Position numbers and translations under genes: made by a program. The notes under the pieces are model-generated. The model had not been told where the DNA came from. It saw only the letters and a list, made by a program, of their open reading frames with translations, and ran no database searches. Source: Rhizobiales bacterium TNE-4 (lineage in GTDB: Bacteria > Pseudomonadota > Alphaproteobacteria > Rhizobiales > Beijerinckiaceae). From it: DNA of 64,000 nucleotides. Positions 53,445 to 62,672 of the stretch are shown piece after piece. How positions within the stretch are numbered: the stretch's first letter is position 1; each line of letters starts with the position of its first letter. Location of the stretch: the NCBI GenBank assembly GCA_019083985.1, contig JAHRCV010000001.1:124001-188000 (forward strand). The letters are read 5' to 3'.

Positions 53445-53552
53445 GTGTTCACGGATCTCGGAGGCGATCCAACGATTGCCCTGCTTTGGGTCCGCAAGAG
53501 ATCGCGACGCCGGACGCGAGCCCGGGCTAATCCATTGATAACGATATAAAAA

Positions 53553-53876
53553 TTACTCTTCCTCGCCGAACCGGTCGGCAACCAGAGCCGTCAGTGCATC
53601 GACGGCTTCTTGGGCTTGAGGCCCCAAAGCGGAGATGGTGATCGTCGTGCCCTGTCCCGCACCGAGGGTCAGAATACCCATGATCGAGGTGCCGCCCACC
53701 GTTTCGGCACAGCGGGTGACCGTCACATCGGCGTCGAACTGGTCGACGCATTGCACGAATTTGGCGGTGGCCCGGGCATGCAGACCCTTTTTATTGATGA
53801 TCGGCAATTCGCGGGAGATCGCGCCTTCGCGCACCGGGGCCGGAGGGCATTCTTCCTCTTGCGTGCCGTTCATCAT
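53553..53876 (-). CDS. ptsH: PTS phosphocarrier protein HPr
   Basis: 107-aa HPr with a 20-residue N-terminal extension. The EI-phosphorylated histidine is H33 in NKKGLHARATAKF; the HprK target serine is S64 in GGTSIMGI, 31 residues later, the same spacing as H15/S46 in standard HPr. ATG 53876 overlaps the EIIA stop (ATGA). The second ATG at 53873 is also possible. Works with EIIA and HprK of this operon and probably PtsP (EI-Ntr) coded elsewhere. Confidence 0.94.
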   Translation of the reverse strand: MMNGTQEEECPPAPVREGAISRELPIINKKGLHARATAKFVQCVDQFDADVTVTRCAETVGGTSIMGILTLGAGQGTTITISALGPQAQEAVDALTALVADRFGEEE

Positions 53877-54277
53877 GATTTCCCCGCCAGAACGCGACTT
53901 GCGACATTGATGTATTTGCGACCGGCATCTTGCGCCTGAACGACCGCTTGGTCGAGATCGCAATCCTGTCGGCAACTCGCGAGCTTGATCAGCATCGGCA
54001 GATTGATGCCGGCGACGACTTCCGTCTTGCCGCCATTCATCACTGACAAAGCGAGGTTCGACGGTGTGCCGCCGAACATATCGGTCAAAACCACAACGCC
54101 ATCGCCGCTGTCGACGCGATTGACCGCGTCCACAATGTCGCGGCGGCGTTGATCCATATCGTCATCGGGACCGATCGTGATCGTCTCGATTTGCGATTGA
54201 GGGCCGACCACGTGCTCAAGCGCTGCGCGGAATTCCAGCGCAAGCCGCCCGTGAGTCACGAGCACCATTCCGATCAT
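53873..54277 (-). CDS. PTS EIIA component, mannose type (regulatory)
   Basis: 134-aa EIIA of the mannose/sorbose fold. The phosphohistidine is H9 in VLVTHGRLA; LTDMFGGTPSNLAL is the signature loop near residue 65. No EIIB, EIIC or EIID genes are here, so it serves in regulation, not sugar uptake, as in other alphaproteobacteria (often called manX or ptsA). Overlaps ptsH by 4 bases; 129 bases after hprK. Confidence 0.92.
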   Translation of the reverse strand: MIGMVLVTHGRLALEFRAALEHVVGPQSQIETITIGPDDDMDQRRRDIVDAVNRVDSGDGVVVLTDMFGGTPSNLALSVMNGGKTEVVAGINLPMLIKLASCRQDCDLDQAVVQAQDAGRKYINVASRVLAGKS

Positions 54278-54406
54278 GCGATCCGTTCTCCGGCCCGGCC
54301 GGCAGGGTAGTGCCGGCTAGGCAAAAAGCGAGGCGTCATTTTGTGCAGCGCGAACGGAAGCGCAAGGGGGCGCAGTGCCGCTCAAGCTATTTCCAACCAG
54401 TCACCC

Positions 54407-54850
54407 TCATTCATCCTGAATCGCCAGGTCCCCAAGACCCAGCATGATCCAGACCGGTTCGCTGCTGCCATGGCGCGAGATGACGCGCGGCAAGGCGATC
54501 CCTGCGATGGTGACCGACCGTTCGGTGTCCTCCGGCAGACGGGGTGGCGTCTCCGCCACGCAATCGGCCACCAACCGGATGACGGCCGCATCCTCATGCG
54601 GCGCTGCAACAATGCCAAGCCCCCTGACTTCCATTTTGCCCGCAATTGCCCGATTTGGGCGACCAATCAGCCTTCCTCCCACCGAAAAGAGTGCCACCCG
54701 ATCATCGGCCACCAGCCGGGCGAACAGGCCGCGTGCCTTGGCCGTCTCGATCAGGCGACGCGCGAGGCGGGTCTTCCCGCTGCCTGAGGTCCCCCGGATC
54801 AGCACTCCGGCCTCACCGATCACGACACATCCGGCATGGATCTCGGCCAT
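54407..54850 (-). CDS. hprK: HPr kinase/phosphorylase, short alphaproteobacterial form
   Basis: 147-aa, only the C-terminal kinase domain of HprK (the Firmicutes enzyme has about 310 aa). P-loop GTSGSGKT at residues 20-27, LVADDRVAL with the catalytic Asp pair, and IAGKMEVRGLGIVAA matching the HprK signature. The N-terminal regulatory domain is absent. It lies 3 bases after chvG, so signal transduction and PTS control share a transcript. Confidence 0.92.
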   Translation of the reverse strand: MAEIHAGCVVIGEAGVLIRGTSGSGKTRLARRLIETAKARGLFARLVADDRVALFSVGGRLIGRPNRAIAGKMEVRGLGIVAAPHEDAAVIRLVADCVAETPPRLPEDTERSVTIAGIALPRVISRHGSSEPVWIMLGLGDLAIQDE

Positions 54851-54853
54851 GGC

Positions 54854-56641
54854 TTAACCTTGCACCGGCAGGCGAACGATGAAGCGTGCGCCAAGCCGCT
54901 GCGGCTCACCATCGGCGCCGTTCGGGCCCAGCCGGTTTTCAGCGGCGATGGTGCCGCGGTGGGCTTCGACGATCTGGCGTGAGATCGACAGGCCAAGGCC
55001 CGAATTCTGGCCAAAGCCCTGCTCTTCCGGCCGGTCGGTGTAGAAACGCTCGAAAATCCGTTCAAGCGCGTGCGGCGGGATTCCCGGCCCATCATCTTCC
55101 ACAATGATGGTGACGGTGTGCGGCTCGCGCTGCATAAACACGCGCACTTCGCCGCCTTCGGGCGTGAAGGAGCAGGCATTGTCGACAATGTTGGTAATGA
55201 CTTGCCCCAATCTGAGATCGTGCCCTGGCACGATATAGGCATCCCGCCCCATGGGATGCGGCGCGATGCTGAGACGGATGAAGACCGGCGGATCGCGCTT
55301 CACCTCGTTCTGAACCGCAATGACTGTCTCTGCGAGCCTGACGAGATCGACAGGCTCCGCATCGGCGCGGGCCAATTCCGCATCAAGCCGTGAGGCGTCG
55401 GAGATATCGCTGATAAGGCGATCAAGACGACGCACATCGTGCTGGATGATGGCGAGTAACCGCGCGCGCGAATCCTCATTGCGGGCCAGTGGCAATGTCT
55501 CAACCGCACTGCGCAGCGACGTCAGTGGATTTTTCAATTCATGCGCGACATCGGCCGCAAAACTCTCAATCGCCTCGATCCGGTTGTAGAGCGCGCGTGT
55601 CATGTCGCGCAGCGAGCCCGAGAGATGGCCGATCTCGTCGGAACGGTCGGTGAAATCCGGGATTTCGAAGCGCGCTTTTACACCACGGCGGACGCGGTCG
55701 GCAGCGGCCGACAGGCGACGGATCGGTCCAGCGATCGTACCTGCAAACAGCGCTGAGACGATCAGCATCACGCCCGCGGCAACGCCGAAGATACGCAAGA
55801 TCGCCATGCGTTCTGCGCTGATGATGGTGTCGATATCGCCGCCTTGCGTCGATAGCAGCAAAACGCCACGCACCGCACGGAAACGCTGGATCGGAACAGC
55901 GACAGAGACAATCGTTTGCCCCAGCGCATTGGTGCGTTCGAGGCTTGCAGTCTGCCCACTCAAGGCGCGCATCACCTCCGTCAAATTGCGCCCATTGGTC
56001 GCGATAATTTCTTCGGAAAAGGGCGGTGGCTTGAAGCCTAGAAGATTTTTGAGCCGCAGCCAGACGCGCTCGAAAAACGTCGTCTCCTCGCGCGAGGGCG
56101 GAGGGAGATCAAAACGCAGGATATCGCCCCGTGAATAAAGGGCGCGTGAATCAAGCAGCAACGTGCCTTCGCGGTCATAGATGCGGGCGCGTACGCGTGT
56201 TGGCGTCACAAGACGGCGCAAAAGCGGCGCCACACGCTCTGGATTGATTGAGAATTCGAGGATTTCTTCGCTCACACCAATCGATTCACCCGCTTGCAAT
56301 TGCAGCAAACGATCCGGATCAATGGTGATCGAGTCGATCTCGACCGTAGCGGATGACGCGATCGCGCCCGCCATGATCTCGCCTTGAATTTGCAAGCTCT
56401 GCACGCGCGCTTCAATCAAGCCGGCGCGGAATTGGTTGAGATAGAGAATGCCTGCCAACATCGCCACAAGGCCGGCGAGATTGAGTACGACGATGCGGCG
56501 CACGAGGCTCGATGACGCGCGCACGAACACCAGACGGCCAAAGGCGCGCAGACGCTCTCCGATGCGCGCGAGTGTCGCGCGTCGCTTGGACGGCGGGGCA
56601 CTCCCCCGCGCCGTTGCTCCCGTTTCGATGCCCGTAGTCAT
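54854..56641 (-). CDS. chvG: Envelope-stress sensor histidine kinase ChvG/ExoS/BvrS
   Basis: 595-aa kinase for acid and envelope signals, essential for host contact in Agrobacterium, Sinorhizobium and Brucella relatives. Cytoplasmic basic N-tail, helix 1 (about residues 49-70), a large periplasmic sensor (70-275), helix 2 (about 283-305), HAMP (305-360), phosphoacceptor H367 in DVAHELKNPLTSL, and HATPase (NIVDNACSF, DDGPGIPPHAL, GLGLSISRQIV). Follows chvI by 39 bases. The periplasmic repressor ExoR is not coded here. Confidence 0.95.
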   Translation of the reverse strand: MTTGIETGATARGSAPPSKRRATLARIGERLRAFGRLVFVRASSSLVRRIVVLNLAGLVAMLAGILYLNQFRAGLIEARVQSLQIQGEIMAGAIASSATVEIDSITIDPDRLLQLQAGESIGVSEEILEFSINPERVAPLLRRLVTPTRVRARIYDREGTLLLDSRALYSRGDILRFDLPPPSREETTFFERVWLRLKNLLGFKPPPFSEEIIATNGRNLTEVMRALSGQTASLERTNALGQTIVSVAVPIQRFRAVRGVLLLSTQGGDIDTIISAERMAILRIFGVAAGVMLIVSALFAGTIAGPIRRLSAAADRVRRGVKARFEIPDFTDRSDEIGHLSGSLRDMTRALYNRIEAIESFAADVAHELKNPLTSLRSAVETLPLARNEDSRARLLAIIQHDVRRLDRLISDISDASRLDAELARADAEPVDLVRLAETVIAVQNEVKRDPPVFIRLSIAPHPMGRDAYIVPGHDLRLGQVITNIVDNACSFTPEGGEVRVFMQREPHTVTIIVEDDGPGIPPHALERIFERFYTDRPEEQGFGQNSGLGLSISRQIVEAHRGTIAAENRLGPNGADGEPQRLGARFIVRLPVQG

Positions 56642-56680
56642 GAAGGGGCTCGCCCCTCCTTTTCAGCGTGACGCGTTCGG

Positions 56681-57379
56681 CTATTCCTTGAAGCGATAGC
56701 CGACGCCGTAAAGTGTTTCGATCATCTCGAAATCATCATCGACGGCTTTGAATTTTTTGCGCAGCCGCTTGATATGGCTGTCGATGGTGCGGTCGTCGAC
56801 ATAGACCTGGTCGTCATAGGCGGCATCCATCAAAGCATTGCGGCTTTTCACGACCCCGGGCCGCTGTGCGAGCGCTTGCAGGATCAAGAATTCGGTGACG
56901 GTGAGAATGACCGGCTCACCATTCCACGTGCAGGTATGCCGTTCTGGATCCATGCGGAGCTGGCCGCGCTCGAGCACGCGCGCATCAATCTCTTTCGGCG
57001 TCGAGGGTTCTTTTGCGGCACCCGCACGGCGCAGCACGGCTTTCACACGCTCAACCAAGAGACGTTGCGAAAAGGGTTTGCGGATAAAATCGTCCGCGCC
57101 CATTTTCAGGCCGAACAATTCGTCGATTTCCTCGTCCTTCGAGGTGAGAAAGATCACCGGCAGATCGGATTTCTGCCGCAGACGCCGGAGCAATTCCATG
57201 CCGTCCATGCGCGGCATCTTGATGTCGAAGATCGCAAGATCGGGCGGGTTCTGTTTCAACCCGTCGAGCGCGGTTGCGCCATCCGTATAGGTCTGGATCC
57301 GATAACCCTCGTTTTCGAGCGCAATGGAAACCGAGGTCAGGATGTTGCGGTCGTCATCGACAAGCGCGATGGTGGGCAT
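56681..57379 (-). CDS. chvI: Response regulator ChvI
   Basis: 232-aa OmpR-type regulator. Receiver domain with D52 in [39 protein letters not shown], and a winged-helix DNA-binding domain (about 130-230) with [22 protein letters not shown] and [20 protein letters not shown] 57379 gives [10 protein letters not shown]; 25 codons upstream are open but unlike the family. Divergent from the HugZ-like gene. Confidence 0.96.
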   Translation of the reverse strand: MPTIALVDDDRNILTSVSIALENEGYRIQTYTDGATALDGLKQNPPDLAIFDIKMPRMDGMELLRRLRQKSDLPVIFLTSKDEEIDELFGLKMGADDFIRKPFSQRLLVERVKAVLRRAGAAKEPSTPKEIDARVLERGQLRMDPERHTCTWNGEPVILTVTEFLILQALAQRPGVVKSRNALMDAAYDDQVYVDDRTIDSHIKRLRKKFKAVDDDFEMIETLYGVGYRFKE

Positions 57380-57478
57380 GGTTTCAATCTCTGGGGCCAA
57401 GGAAACAGGGTAGCAAGGCTCAGTCCGAGCTTTGCCATAAGAGCGGCCGATCATGGCCCCTTCGCGGCCGTCTTGGAG

Positions 57479-57494
57479 CGAATGTAATCATTCG
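57479..57494. repeat. Dyad between chvI and hugZ-like gene
   Basis: CGAATG-TAAT-CATTCG, perfect 6-bp half-sites, about 100 bases upstream of the chvI ATG and in the divergent region. Operator candidate. Confidence 0.35.
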
Positions 57495-57556
57495 AACAAG
57501 GTTCCGCCATGGTTCCCAGCGATCAGAGCATGGATAACGGGCACAGGGGTATTTGG

Positions 57557-58045
57557 ATGTCAGGTCAACCGCCAGCGGCTCCATCGGCCAAGGCTGCCTT
57601 CGATCCGGTGGCGGTAAGCCACCGCCTCTTGCGAACAAGCCCTTATGGCGCCTTGGCGACAAAGGACCGCACGAGCGGCAACCCCTACGCTTCGCTGGTG
57701 GCTTTAGCGCCTGACCGCGATGGCGCGCCGCTGATCCTGATCTCGACCTTGGCGCTCCATACGATGAATTTGATGGCCGATCCGGCCTGTTCCCTGCTTT
57801 TGGCGGATATTGGAGAAGGCGATCCCTCTGCTCATCCGCGCTTGAGCCTGATGGCTCACGCCCGCAAGATGGAGGCGTCTGCCGTTAGGGAAATCTATCT
57901 CTCAGCCCAACCTGAAGCGGCGCTTTATGCCGATTTCGCCGATTTCTCGTTTTGGCGGCTCGAGCCGTCAGGCGGCCATCTCGTTGCGGGGTTCGGCCGG
58001 ATCATTGATCTAAGCCCGTCTCAGCTGCTCATACCCTCAACTTAA
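57557..58045 (+). CDS. HugZ-like / pyridoxamine 5'-phosphate oxidase-fold protein
   Basis: 162-aa split-barrel flavin/heme protein. PYGALATKDRTSGNPYASLVALAPD (residues about 30-55), the LISTLALHTMNLMADPACSLLL core and LSLMAHARKM follow the HugZ/PNPOx-like family; the C-terminal heme-binding DUF2470 domain of long HugZ is missing. Could bind FMN or heme; some relatives degrade heme. ATG 57557 has AGGGGT upstream; ATG 57509 adds 16 residues over the divergent control region. No heme-uptake genes are nearby. Confidence 0.78.
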   Translation: MSGQPPAAPSAKAAFDPVAVSHRLLRTSPYGALATKDRTSGNPYASLVALAPDRDGAPLILISTLALHTMNLMADPACSLLLADIGEGDPSAHPRLSLMAHARKMEASAVREIYLSAQPEAALYADFADFSFWRLEPSGGHLVAGFGRIIDLSPSQLLIPST

Positions 58046-58157
58046 ACGTTTTAAAGTGTCGTTTGGGCACGCCTTCTGGCAGTCCATGGCCAAGCGGGGT
58101 TCGATCCTGCTTTTCGAAGGACGTAAAATCAGCATTTTGGCGCAGTAGCGCACGAGC

Positions 58158-58176
58158 GTGCCATAGGATATGGCAC
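58158..58176. promoter_or_regulatory. Perfect 8-bp dyad upstream of pckA
   Basis: GTGCCATA-GGA-TATGGCAC, perfect half-sites with a 3-base centre, 47 bases before the pckA ATG and overlapping possible -10 elements (TAGGAT, GATATG). A strong operator candidate; regulator not identified. Confidence 0.6.
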
Positions 58177-58222
58177 TCTCAAATTGCCGCAGCAATCGGC
58201 CTTTCGCGTGGGAGAGAATGCG

Positions 58223-59836
58223 ATGGAAAACCTTGGCCTCCGTAACGACGCCCACGGCGCCGAAAAATTCGGCTTCAAGGATCTGAAGAAGGTCTATTGG
58301 AACCTGGAAGCGCCGCGGCTCTATGAAGAGTCGATCCGTCGCAATGAGGCCAAGCTCGCGGCTTTTGGGCCGATCGTCGCTGAAACTGGCGTCCACACAG
58401 GCCGGTCGCCGAAAGACAAATTCATCGTGCGCGACAGCCACACCGACCCGGTCGTGTGGTGGGACAACAATGGCGCGATCACGCCCGCCAATTTCGAGAC
58501 GCTGCTGGCCGACATGATTGCCCATGCAAAGGGCAAGGAGCTTTTTGCGCAGGATCTTTATGGTGGTGCTGATCCGCAGTTCCGCGTGAAGGCCCGTGTC
58601 TTCACCGAATATGCATGGCACTCCCTGTTCATTCGCAATCTTTTGATCCGTCCCGCTGCCGAAGAGATTGCCTCCTACATTCCCGACATGACGATTGTCG
58701 ATCTGCCGAGCTTCAAGGCTGATCCGGCACGCCATGGCTGCCGTTCGGAAACGGTGATTGCCTGCGATTTCACGCGTAAGATCGTGTTGATTGCCGGTAC
58801 ATCCTACGCCGGTGAAATGAAGAAATCGGTGTTCACCTATCTCAACTACACGCTGCCCGAACAAGGCGTGATGCCAATGCATTGCTCGGCGAATGCGGGC
58901 TCGCATGATGATGCGGCCGTGTTCTTCGGTTTGTCCGGCACCGGCAAGACAACGCTGTCGGCCGACCCGAACCGCACCCTCATCGGCGACGACGAACATG
59001 GCTGGTCGCCAGCAGGCATCTTCAATTTCGAAGGTGGCTGCTACGCTAAGGCTATTCGCCTGTCGCGTGAAGCGGAACCCGAAATCTTCGCGACCACCGA
59101 ACGCTTCGGCACGGTGATGGAAAACGTCACGCTTGATCCCGAAACCCGCATGCCGGATTTCGATGATGCTTCGAAGACGGAAAACACCCGCATCGCTTAT
59201 CCGCTGAACTTCATCCCGAATGCCTCGGCCACGGGCCGTGCGGGGATCCCGAAGAATATTGTGATGCTGACCTGCGATGCGTTCGGTGTGATCCCGCCCA
59301 TCGCCAAGCTCACCCCGGCGCAGGCGATGTATCACTTCCTGTCCGGTTATACCGCCAAGGTGGCCGGCACCGAGAAGGGTGTCACAGAACCGCAGGCGAC
59401 CTTCTCGACCTGCTTTGGCGCGCCGTTCATGCCCCGCCATCCGTCGGTCTACGGCAATCTCCTGCGGGACCTCATCGCCAAGCATGGCGTGGATTGCTGG
59501 CTGGTGAATACTGGTTGGACGGGCGGCAAGCACGGCGTTGGCCGCCGCATGCCCATCCGCGTAACGCGCCGCCTGTTGACGGCCGCGCTCGATGGGTCGC
59601 TCAACCGCGCCGATTTCCGCACCGATCCCTATTTCGGTTTCGCGGTGCCGACATCGGTGCCCGGCGTCGAACCGCACATTCTCTACCCGGTGAAGACCTG
59701 GGCCAATAAGGCTGAGTTCGCCGAAACCGCCCAGAAGCTGGTTGGCATGTTCCGCGACAACTTCCAGAAGTTCGAAGCCCATGTTGATGCGGATGTGAAG
59801 AACGCCGCGCCGACCTCTCAGCTCGCTGCCGAGTAA
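58223..59836 (+). CDS. pckA: Phosphoenolpyruvate carboxykinase (ATP)
   Basis: 537-aa gluconeogenic enzyme that makes PEP from oxaloacetate. Kinase loop [16 protein letters not shown] near residue 238, [14 protein letters not shown] near 66, EGGCYAKAI and GDDEHGW for metal and oxaloacetate. ATG 58223 with [19 protein letters not shown] matches rhizobial PckA starts. It lies near chvGI as in other Hyphomicrobiales. A long open frame on the opposite strand is a shadow of its codon bias. Confidence 0.97.
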   Translation: MENLGLRNDAHGAEKFGFKDLKKVYWNLEAPRLYEESIRRNEAKLAAFGPIVAETGVHTGRSPKDKFIVRDSHTDPVVWWDNNGAITPANFETLLADMIAHAKGKELFAQDLYGGADPQFRVKARVFTEYAWHSLFIRNLLIRPAAEEIASYIPDMTIVDLPSFKADPARHGCRSETVIACDFTRKIVLIAGTSYAGEMKKSVFTYLNYTLPEQGVMPMHCSANAGSHDDAAVFFGLSGTGKTTLSADPNRTLIGDDEHGWSPAGIFNFEGGCYAKAIRLSREAEPEIFATTERFGTVMENVTLDPETRMPDFDDASKTENTRIAYPLNFIPNASATGRAGIPKNIVMLTCDAFGVIPPIAKLTPAQAMYHFLSGYTAKVAGTEKGVTEPQATFSTCFGAPFMPRHPSVYGNLLRDLIAKHGVDCWLVNTGWTGGKHGVGRRMPIRVTRRLLTAALDGSLNRADFRTDPYFGFAVPTSVPGVEPHILYPVKTWANKAEFAETAQKLVGMFRDNFQKFEAHVDADVKNAAPTSQLAAE

Positions 59837-59860
59837 GGCCGAGCTCCGCTTACCGTGCAC

Positions 59861-59892
59861 AGGCGGGGCGCGTGCCCCGCCTCTTGCTTTAG
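59861..59892 (+). terminator. Terminator of pckA
   Basis: AGGCGGGGC and GCCCCGCCT form a perfect 9-bp stem with a GCGT loop, followed by CTTGCTTT, 24 bases after the stop. Confidence 0.75.
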
Positions 59893-59948
59893 GGCCCAAT
59901 CCCCGACAGTCTCCGCCCGCGCCCGCAAGAAGGCGTGGGGAGGATTGA

Positions 59949-61127
59949 ATGCCCAGTTTGAGACTGTCTGCGGACATGACGCTGCCGCAGGATCGCTATG
60001 CCGGCGCTTTGGCCGGGCGCGTCTGGCGCCCTGACGCGCAGGGCCCATCGGTCGTTGCCATCCGTCAGGACGGCGTCATCGATATTTCCAAGCAATTCCC
60101 GACCATGCGGGATCTTTGCGAGACGGCCAATCCTGCCGCTGCTTTGCGTGCTGCGACCGGCGACAATCTCGGTCCGCTCGACGCCATTCTCGCCAATACA
60201 TCGCCCGAGGGACATGACCCGAAAAAGCCATGGCTTCTTTCGCCGGTCGATCTGCAGGCTGTGAAGGCTGCGGGCGTCACCTTCGCCATTTCAATGCTTG
60301 AGCGCGTGATCGAAGAACGCGCGCGCGGCAATGCCGATGCCGCGGCCGAAATCCGGAAAGAGATTGTCGCGCTCGTGGGCGATGATCTGTCGAAACTCAA
60401 ACCCGGCTCGCCCGAAGCTATGCGCCTCAAAGAGGTGCTGATGAAGCAGGGCGCATGGAGCCAATATCTCGAAGTGGGGATTGGGCCTGACGCCGAAATC
60501 TTCACCAAAGCGCCGGTGATGGCGAGTGTGGGGACGGGCGCTGATGCTGGTCTCAACAAGGTCTCTACCTGGAACAATCCTGAGCCGGAAGTCGTGCTCG
60601 TGGTGGCGTCCCATGGAAAAATCGTCGGTGCGACGCTCGGCAATGACGTCAACCTGCGTGACGTTGAAGGGCGCTCCGCGCTGTTGCTTGGCAAAGCGAA
60701 AGACAACAATGCGTCGGCCACGCTCGGGCCGTTCCTGCGCTTCTTCGATCAGAGCTTTTCCATTGAAGATCTGCGCCGTGCTGAATTGACGCTGAAGGTC
60801 GAAGGCGAGGACGGTTTCGTGCTGAACGGCGCATCGTCTTTGGCAAAGATCAGCCGCAGCTTCGAAGATCTCGCGAGCCAGATGATCGGTCCGCATCATC
60901 AATATCCCGACGGCGCTGTGCTTTATACCGGCACTTTGTTTGCGCCGATTGAGGATCGTGATGCGCCCGGCAAGGGCTTTACGCACAAGATCGGCGATAT
61001 CGTGACGATCGCAACGCCGAAACTCGGCGCCCTCGTCAACCGCATGAAATATGCGCATGAATGCCCGCCATGGAGCTTTGGCGTTTCGCATCTCATGCGC
61101 AATCTGGCCCAGCGCGGCCTTCTCTGA
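59949..61127 (+). CDS. Fumarylacetoacetate hydrolase-family protein (candidate sugar-acid dehydratase)
   Basis: 392 aa, FAH fold in the C-terminal two thirds: SVGTGADAGLNKVSTWNNPEPEVVLVV (the E-x-E metal ligands of the fold), LGNDVNLRDVEGRSALLLGKAKDNNASATLGPF and MIGPHHQYPDGAVLYTGTLFAP. The long form of about 390 aa with this wording is typical for FAH-type 2-keto-3-deoxy-pentonate/hexonate dehydratases (AraD1-like). It is 21 bases before an aldehyde dehydrogenase of the KGSA type, which would use its product. So a role in non-phosphorylating sugar-acid oxidation is likely, not proven. Confidence 0.85.
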   Translation: MPSLRLSADMTLPQDRYAGALAGRVWRPDAQGPSVVAIRQDGVIDISKQFPTMRDLCETANPAAALRAATGDNLGPLDAILANTSPEGHDPKKPWLLSPVDLQAVKAAGVTFAISMLERVIEERARGNADAAAEIRKEIVALVGDDLSKLKPGSPEAMRLKEVLMKQGAWSQYLEVGIGPDAEIFTKAPVMASVGTGADAGLNKVSTWNNPEPEVVLVVASHGKIVGATLGNDVNLRDVEGRSALLLGKAKDNNASATLGPFLRFFDQSFSIEDLRRAELTLKVEGEDGFVLNGASSLAKISRSFEDLASQMIGPHHQYPDGAVLYTGTLFAPIEDRDAPGKGFTHKIGDIVTIATPKLGALVNRMKYAHECPPWSFGVSHLMRNLAQRGLL

Positions 61128-61148
61128 AATTTGGGAATGGAGTGACCA

Positions 61149-62597
61149 ATGTCTGAACTCTACAAGAATTATATCGCCGGCCAGTGGGTCGAGGGCACGT
61201 CTGTCAACGACAACATCAATCCTTCTAACACCAACGATATTGTTGGCCGTTATGCACGCGCCTCCAAAGCCCAAGCCGAAGAAGCGATCGCTGCCGCCAA
61301 GGCCGCGTTTCCAGCTTGGTCGCGTTCAACGCCGCAGGAGCGCCACGATATCTTGAAGAAGGCGTCGGACGAAGTGTTGGCGCGCAAGGAAGAGCTCGGC
61401 AAATTGCTCTCGCGCGAAGAAGGCAAGACACTCGCCGAAGGCATTGGCGAAGCCACCCGCGCTGGCCAGATCTTCGATTTCTTTGCCGGTGAAGCGTTGC
61501 GCCTGAACGGTGAAGTCGTGACCTCGGTACGCCCGGGCGTCGGCATCGAAGTGACGCGCGAAGCGGTGGGTGTGATCGGCATGATCACGCCATGGAATTT
61601 CCCGATCGCCATTCCCGCGTGGAAGATCGCGCCCGCGCTCGCCTACGGCAACACCATTGTCCTCAAACCCGCAGATCTTGTGCCGGGTTCATCATGGGCG
61701 CTTGTTGATATTCTGGTGCGCGCGGGGCTTCCGGCGGGTGTGCTCAATCTTGTGATGGGCCGGGGTGCCGATGTCGGTCAGACCATTCTCGAGCATCCCG
61801 ATGTCGCAGCGATCACCTTCACCGGTTCGGTTTCGACGGGTCGCAAAGTGGCTGCAGCCTGCGTTGCGTCGACGCCGATGAAGAAAGTCCAGCTGGAGAT
61901 GGGCGGCAAGAACCCGCTCGTCGTGCTCGACGACGCCGATCTGAAAGTGGCGGTCGAAACCGCCGTCAATGGCGCCTTCTTCTCGACAGGCCAGCGTTGC
62001 ACGGCGTCCTCACGCTTGATCGTGCAAGAGGGTATTCACAACAAGTTTGTTGATGCGGTGGCTGAACGTCTCAAGGGGCTCGTTGTTGATGACGCGCTGA
62101 AGGCGGGCACGCATATCGGTCCGGTGGTCGATCAAAGCCAGCTCGATCAGGACATGAAATACATCGCCATCGGCAAGGATGAAGGCGCGAAGCTTTATTG
62201 GGGTGGCGAACGCCTCAACCGCGAAACGCCCGGCTTCTATCTGCAGCCTGCGCTCTTCACCGAATGCACGAACACGATGCGGATCTCGCGGGAAGAAATC
62301 TTCGGTCCGGTGGCAAGCGTCATCCGGGTCAAGGATTATGACGAAGCGCTTGCGGTTGCGAATGATACCGAATTCGGTCTTTCATCTGGCATCTGCACGT
62401 CGAGCTTGAAATATGCCACGCATTTCCGTCGCAACAGCGAAGCGGGCATGGTGATGGTGAACCTGCCGACAGCAGGCGTCGATTATCACGTCCCGTTCGG
62501 TGGCCGGAAGGGTTCAAGCTATGGCCCGCGCGAGCAGGGCGCTTATGCACGCGAGTTCTACACAACGGTGAAGACGGCCTACACCTTCGCAGGCTAA
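61149..62597 (+). CDS. NAD(P)-dependent aldehyde dehydrogenase (alpha-ketoglutarate semialdehyde type)
   Basis: 482-aa ALDH. Cofactor loop TPWNFPIAIPAWKIAPAL near residue 145, ITFTGSVSTGRKV, general-base Glu in QLEMGGKNPLVVLDD (about 253-267) and catalytic Cys in FFSTGQRCTASSRLI (about 281-295). Most similar in wording to KGSA dehydrogenases of pentose-oxidising Azospirillum and rhizobia; succinate semialdehyde or betaine aldehyde activity is possible. ATG 61149 after GGAGTG, 21 bases after the FAH gene, so one operon. Confidence 0.92.
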   Translation: MSELYKNYIAGQWVEGTSVNDNINPSNTNDIVGRYARASKAQAEEAIAAAKAAFPAWSRSTPQERHDILKKASDEVLARKEELGKLLSREEGKTLAEGIGEATRAGQIFDFFAGEALRLNGEVVTSVRPGVGIEVTREAVGVIGMITPWNFPIAIPAWKIAPALAYGNTIVLKPADLVPGSSWALVDILVRAGLPAGVLNLVMGRGADVGQTILEHPDVAAITFTGSVSTGRKVAAACVASTPMKKVQLEMGGKNPLVVLDDADLKVAVETAVNGAFFSTGQRCTASSRLIVQEGIHNKFVDAVAERLKGLVVDDALKAGTHIGPVVDQSQLDQDMKYIAIGKDEGAKLYWGGERLNRETPGFYLQPALFTECTNTMRISREEIFGPVASVIRVKDYDEALAVANDTEFGLSSGICTSSLKYATHFRRNSEAGMVMVNLPTAGVDYHVPFGGRKGSSYGPREQGAYAREFYTTVKTAYTFAG

Positions 62598-62619
62598 GCT
62601 TCGTAAAACTACGCTTTGC

Positions 62620-62660
62620 ACCGCCGCCCTTCTTCAGCAGAATGGCGGCGGTTTTCTTTT
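62620..62660 (+). terminator. Terminator of the FAH-ALDH operon
   Basis: ACCGCCGCC (62620-62628) pairs with GGCGGCGGT (62644-62652) around a 15-base loop, followed by TTTCTTTT. It ends just before the lysE ribosome site. Confidence 0.75.
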
Positions 62661-62672
62661 GGAACGGATTTC

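Noticed and set aside
53353-53470. SAH riboswitch before ahcY
   Set aside because: Only one small hairpin and a DNA palindrome are present; the size and core of the SAH riboswitch are not seen.
58038-58056. TTAA-rich stretch after the HugZ-like gene as CtrA box
   Set aside because: The two TTAA are 5 bases apart, not 7.
58037-59977. Open frame of 646 codons on the minus strand across pckA
   Set aside because: It is an exact antisense of a gene with strong codon bias, has no recognisable domain, and pckA on the plus strand is certain.
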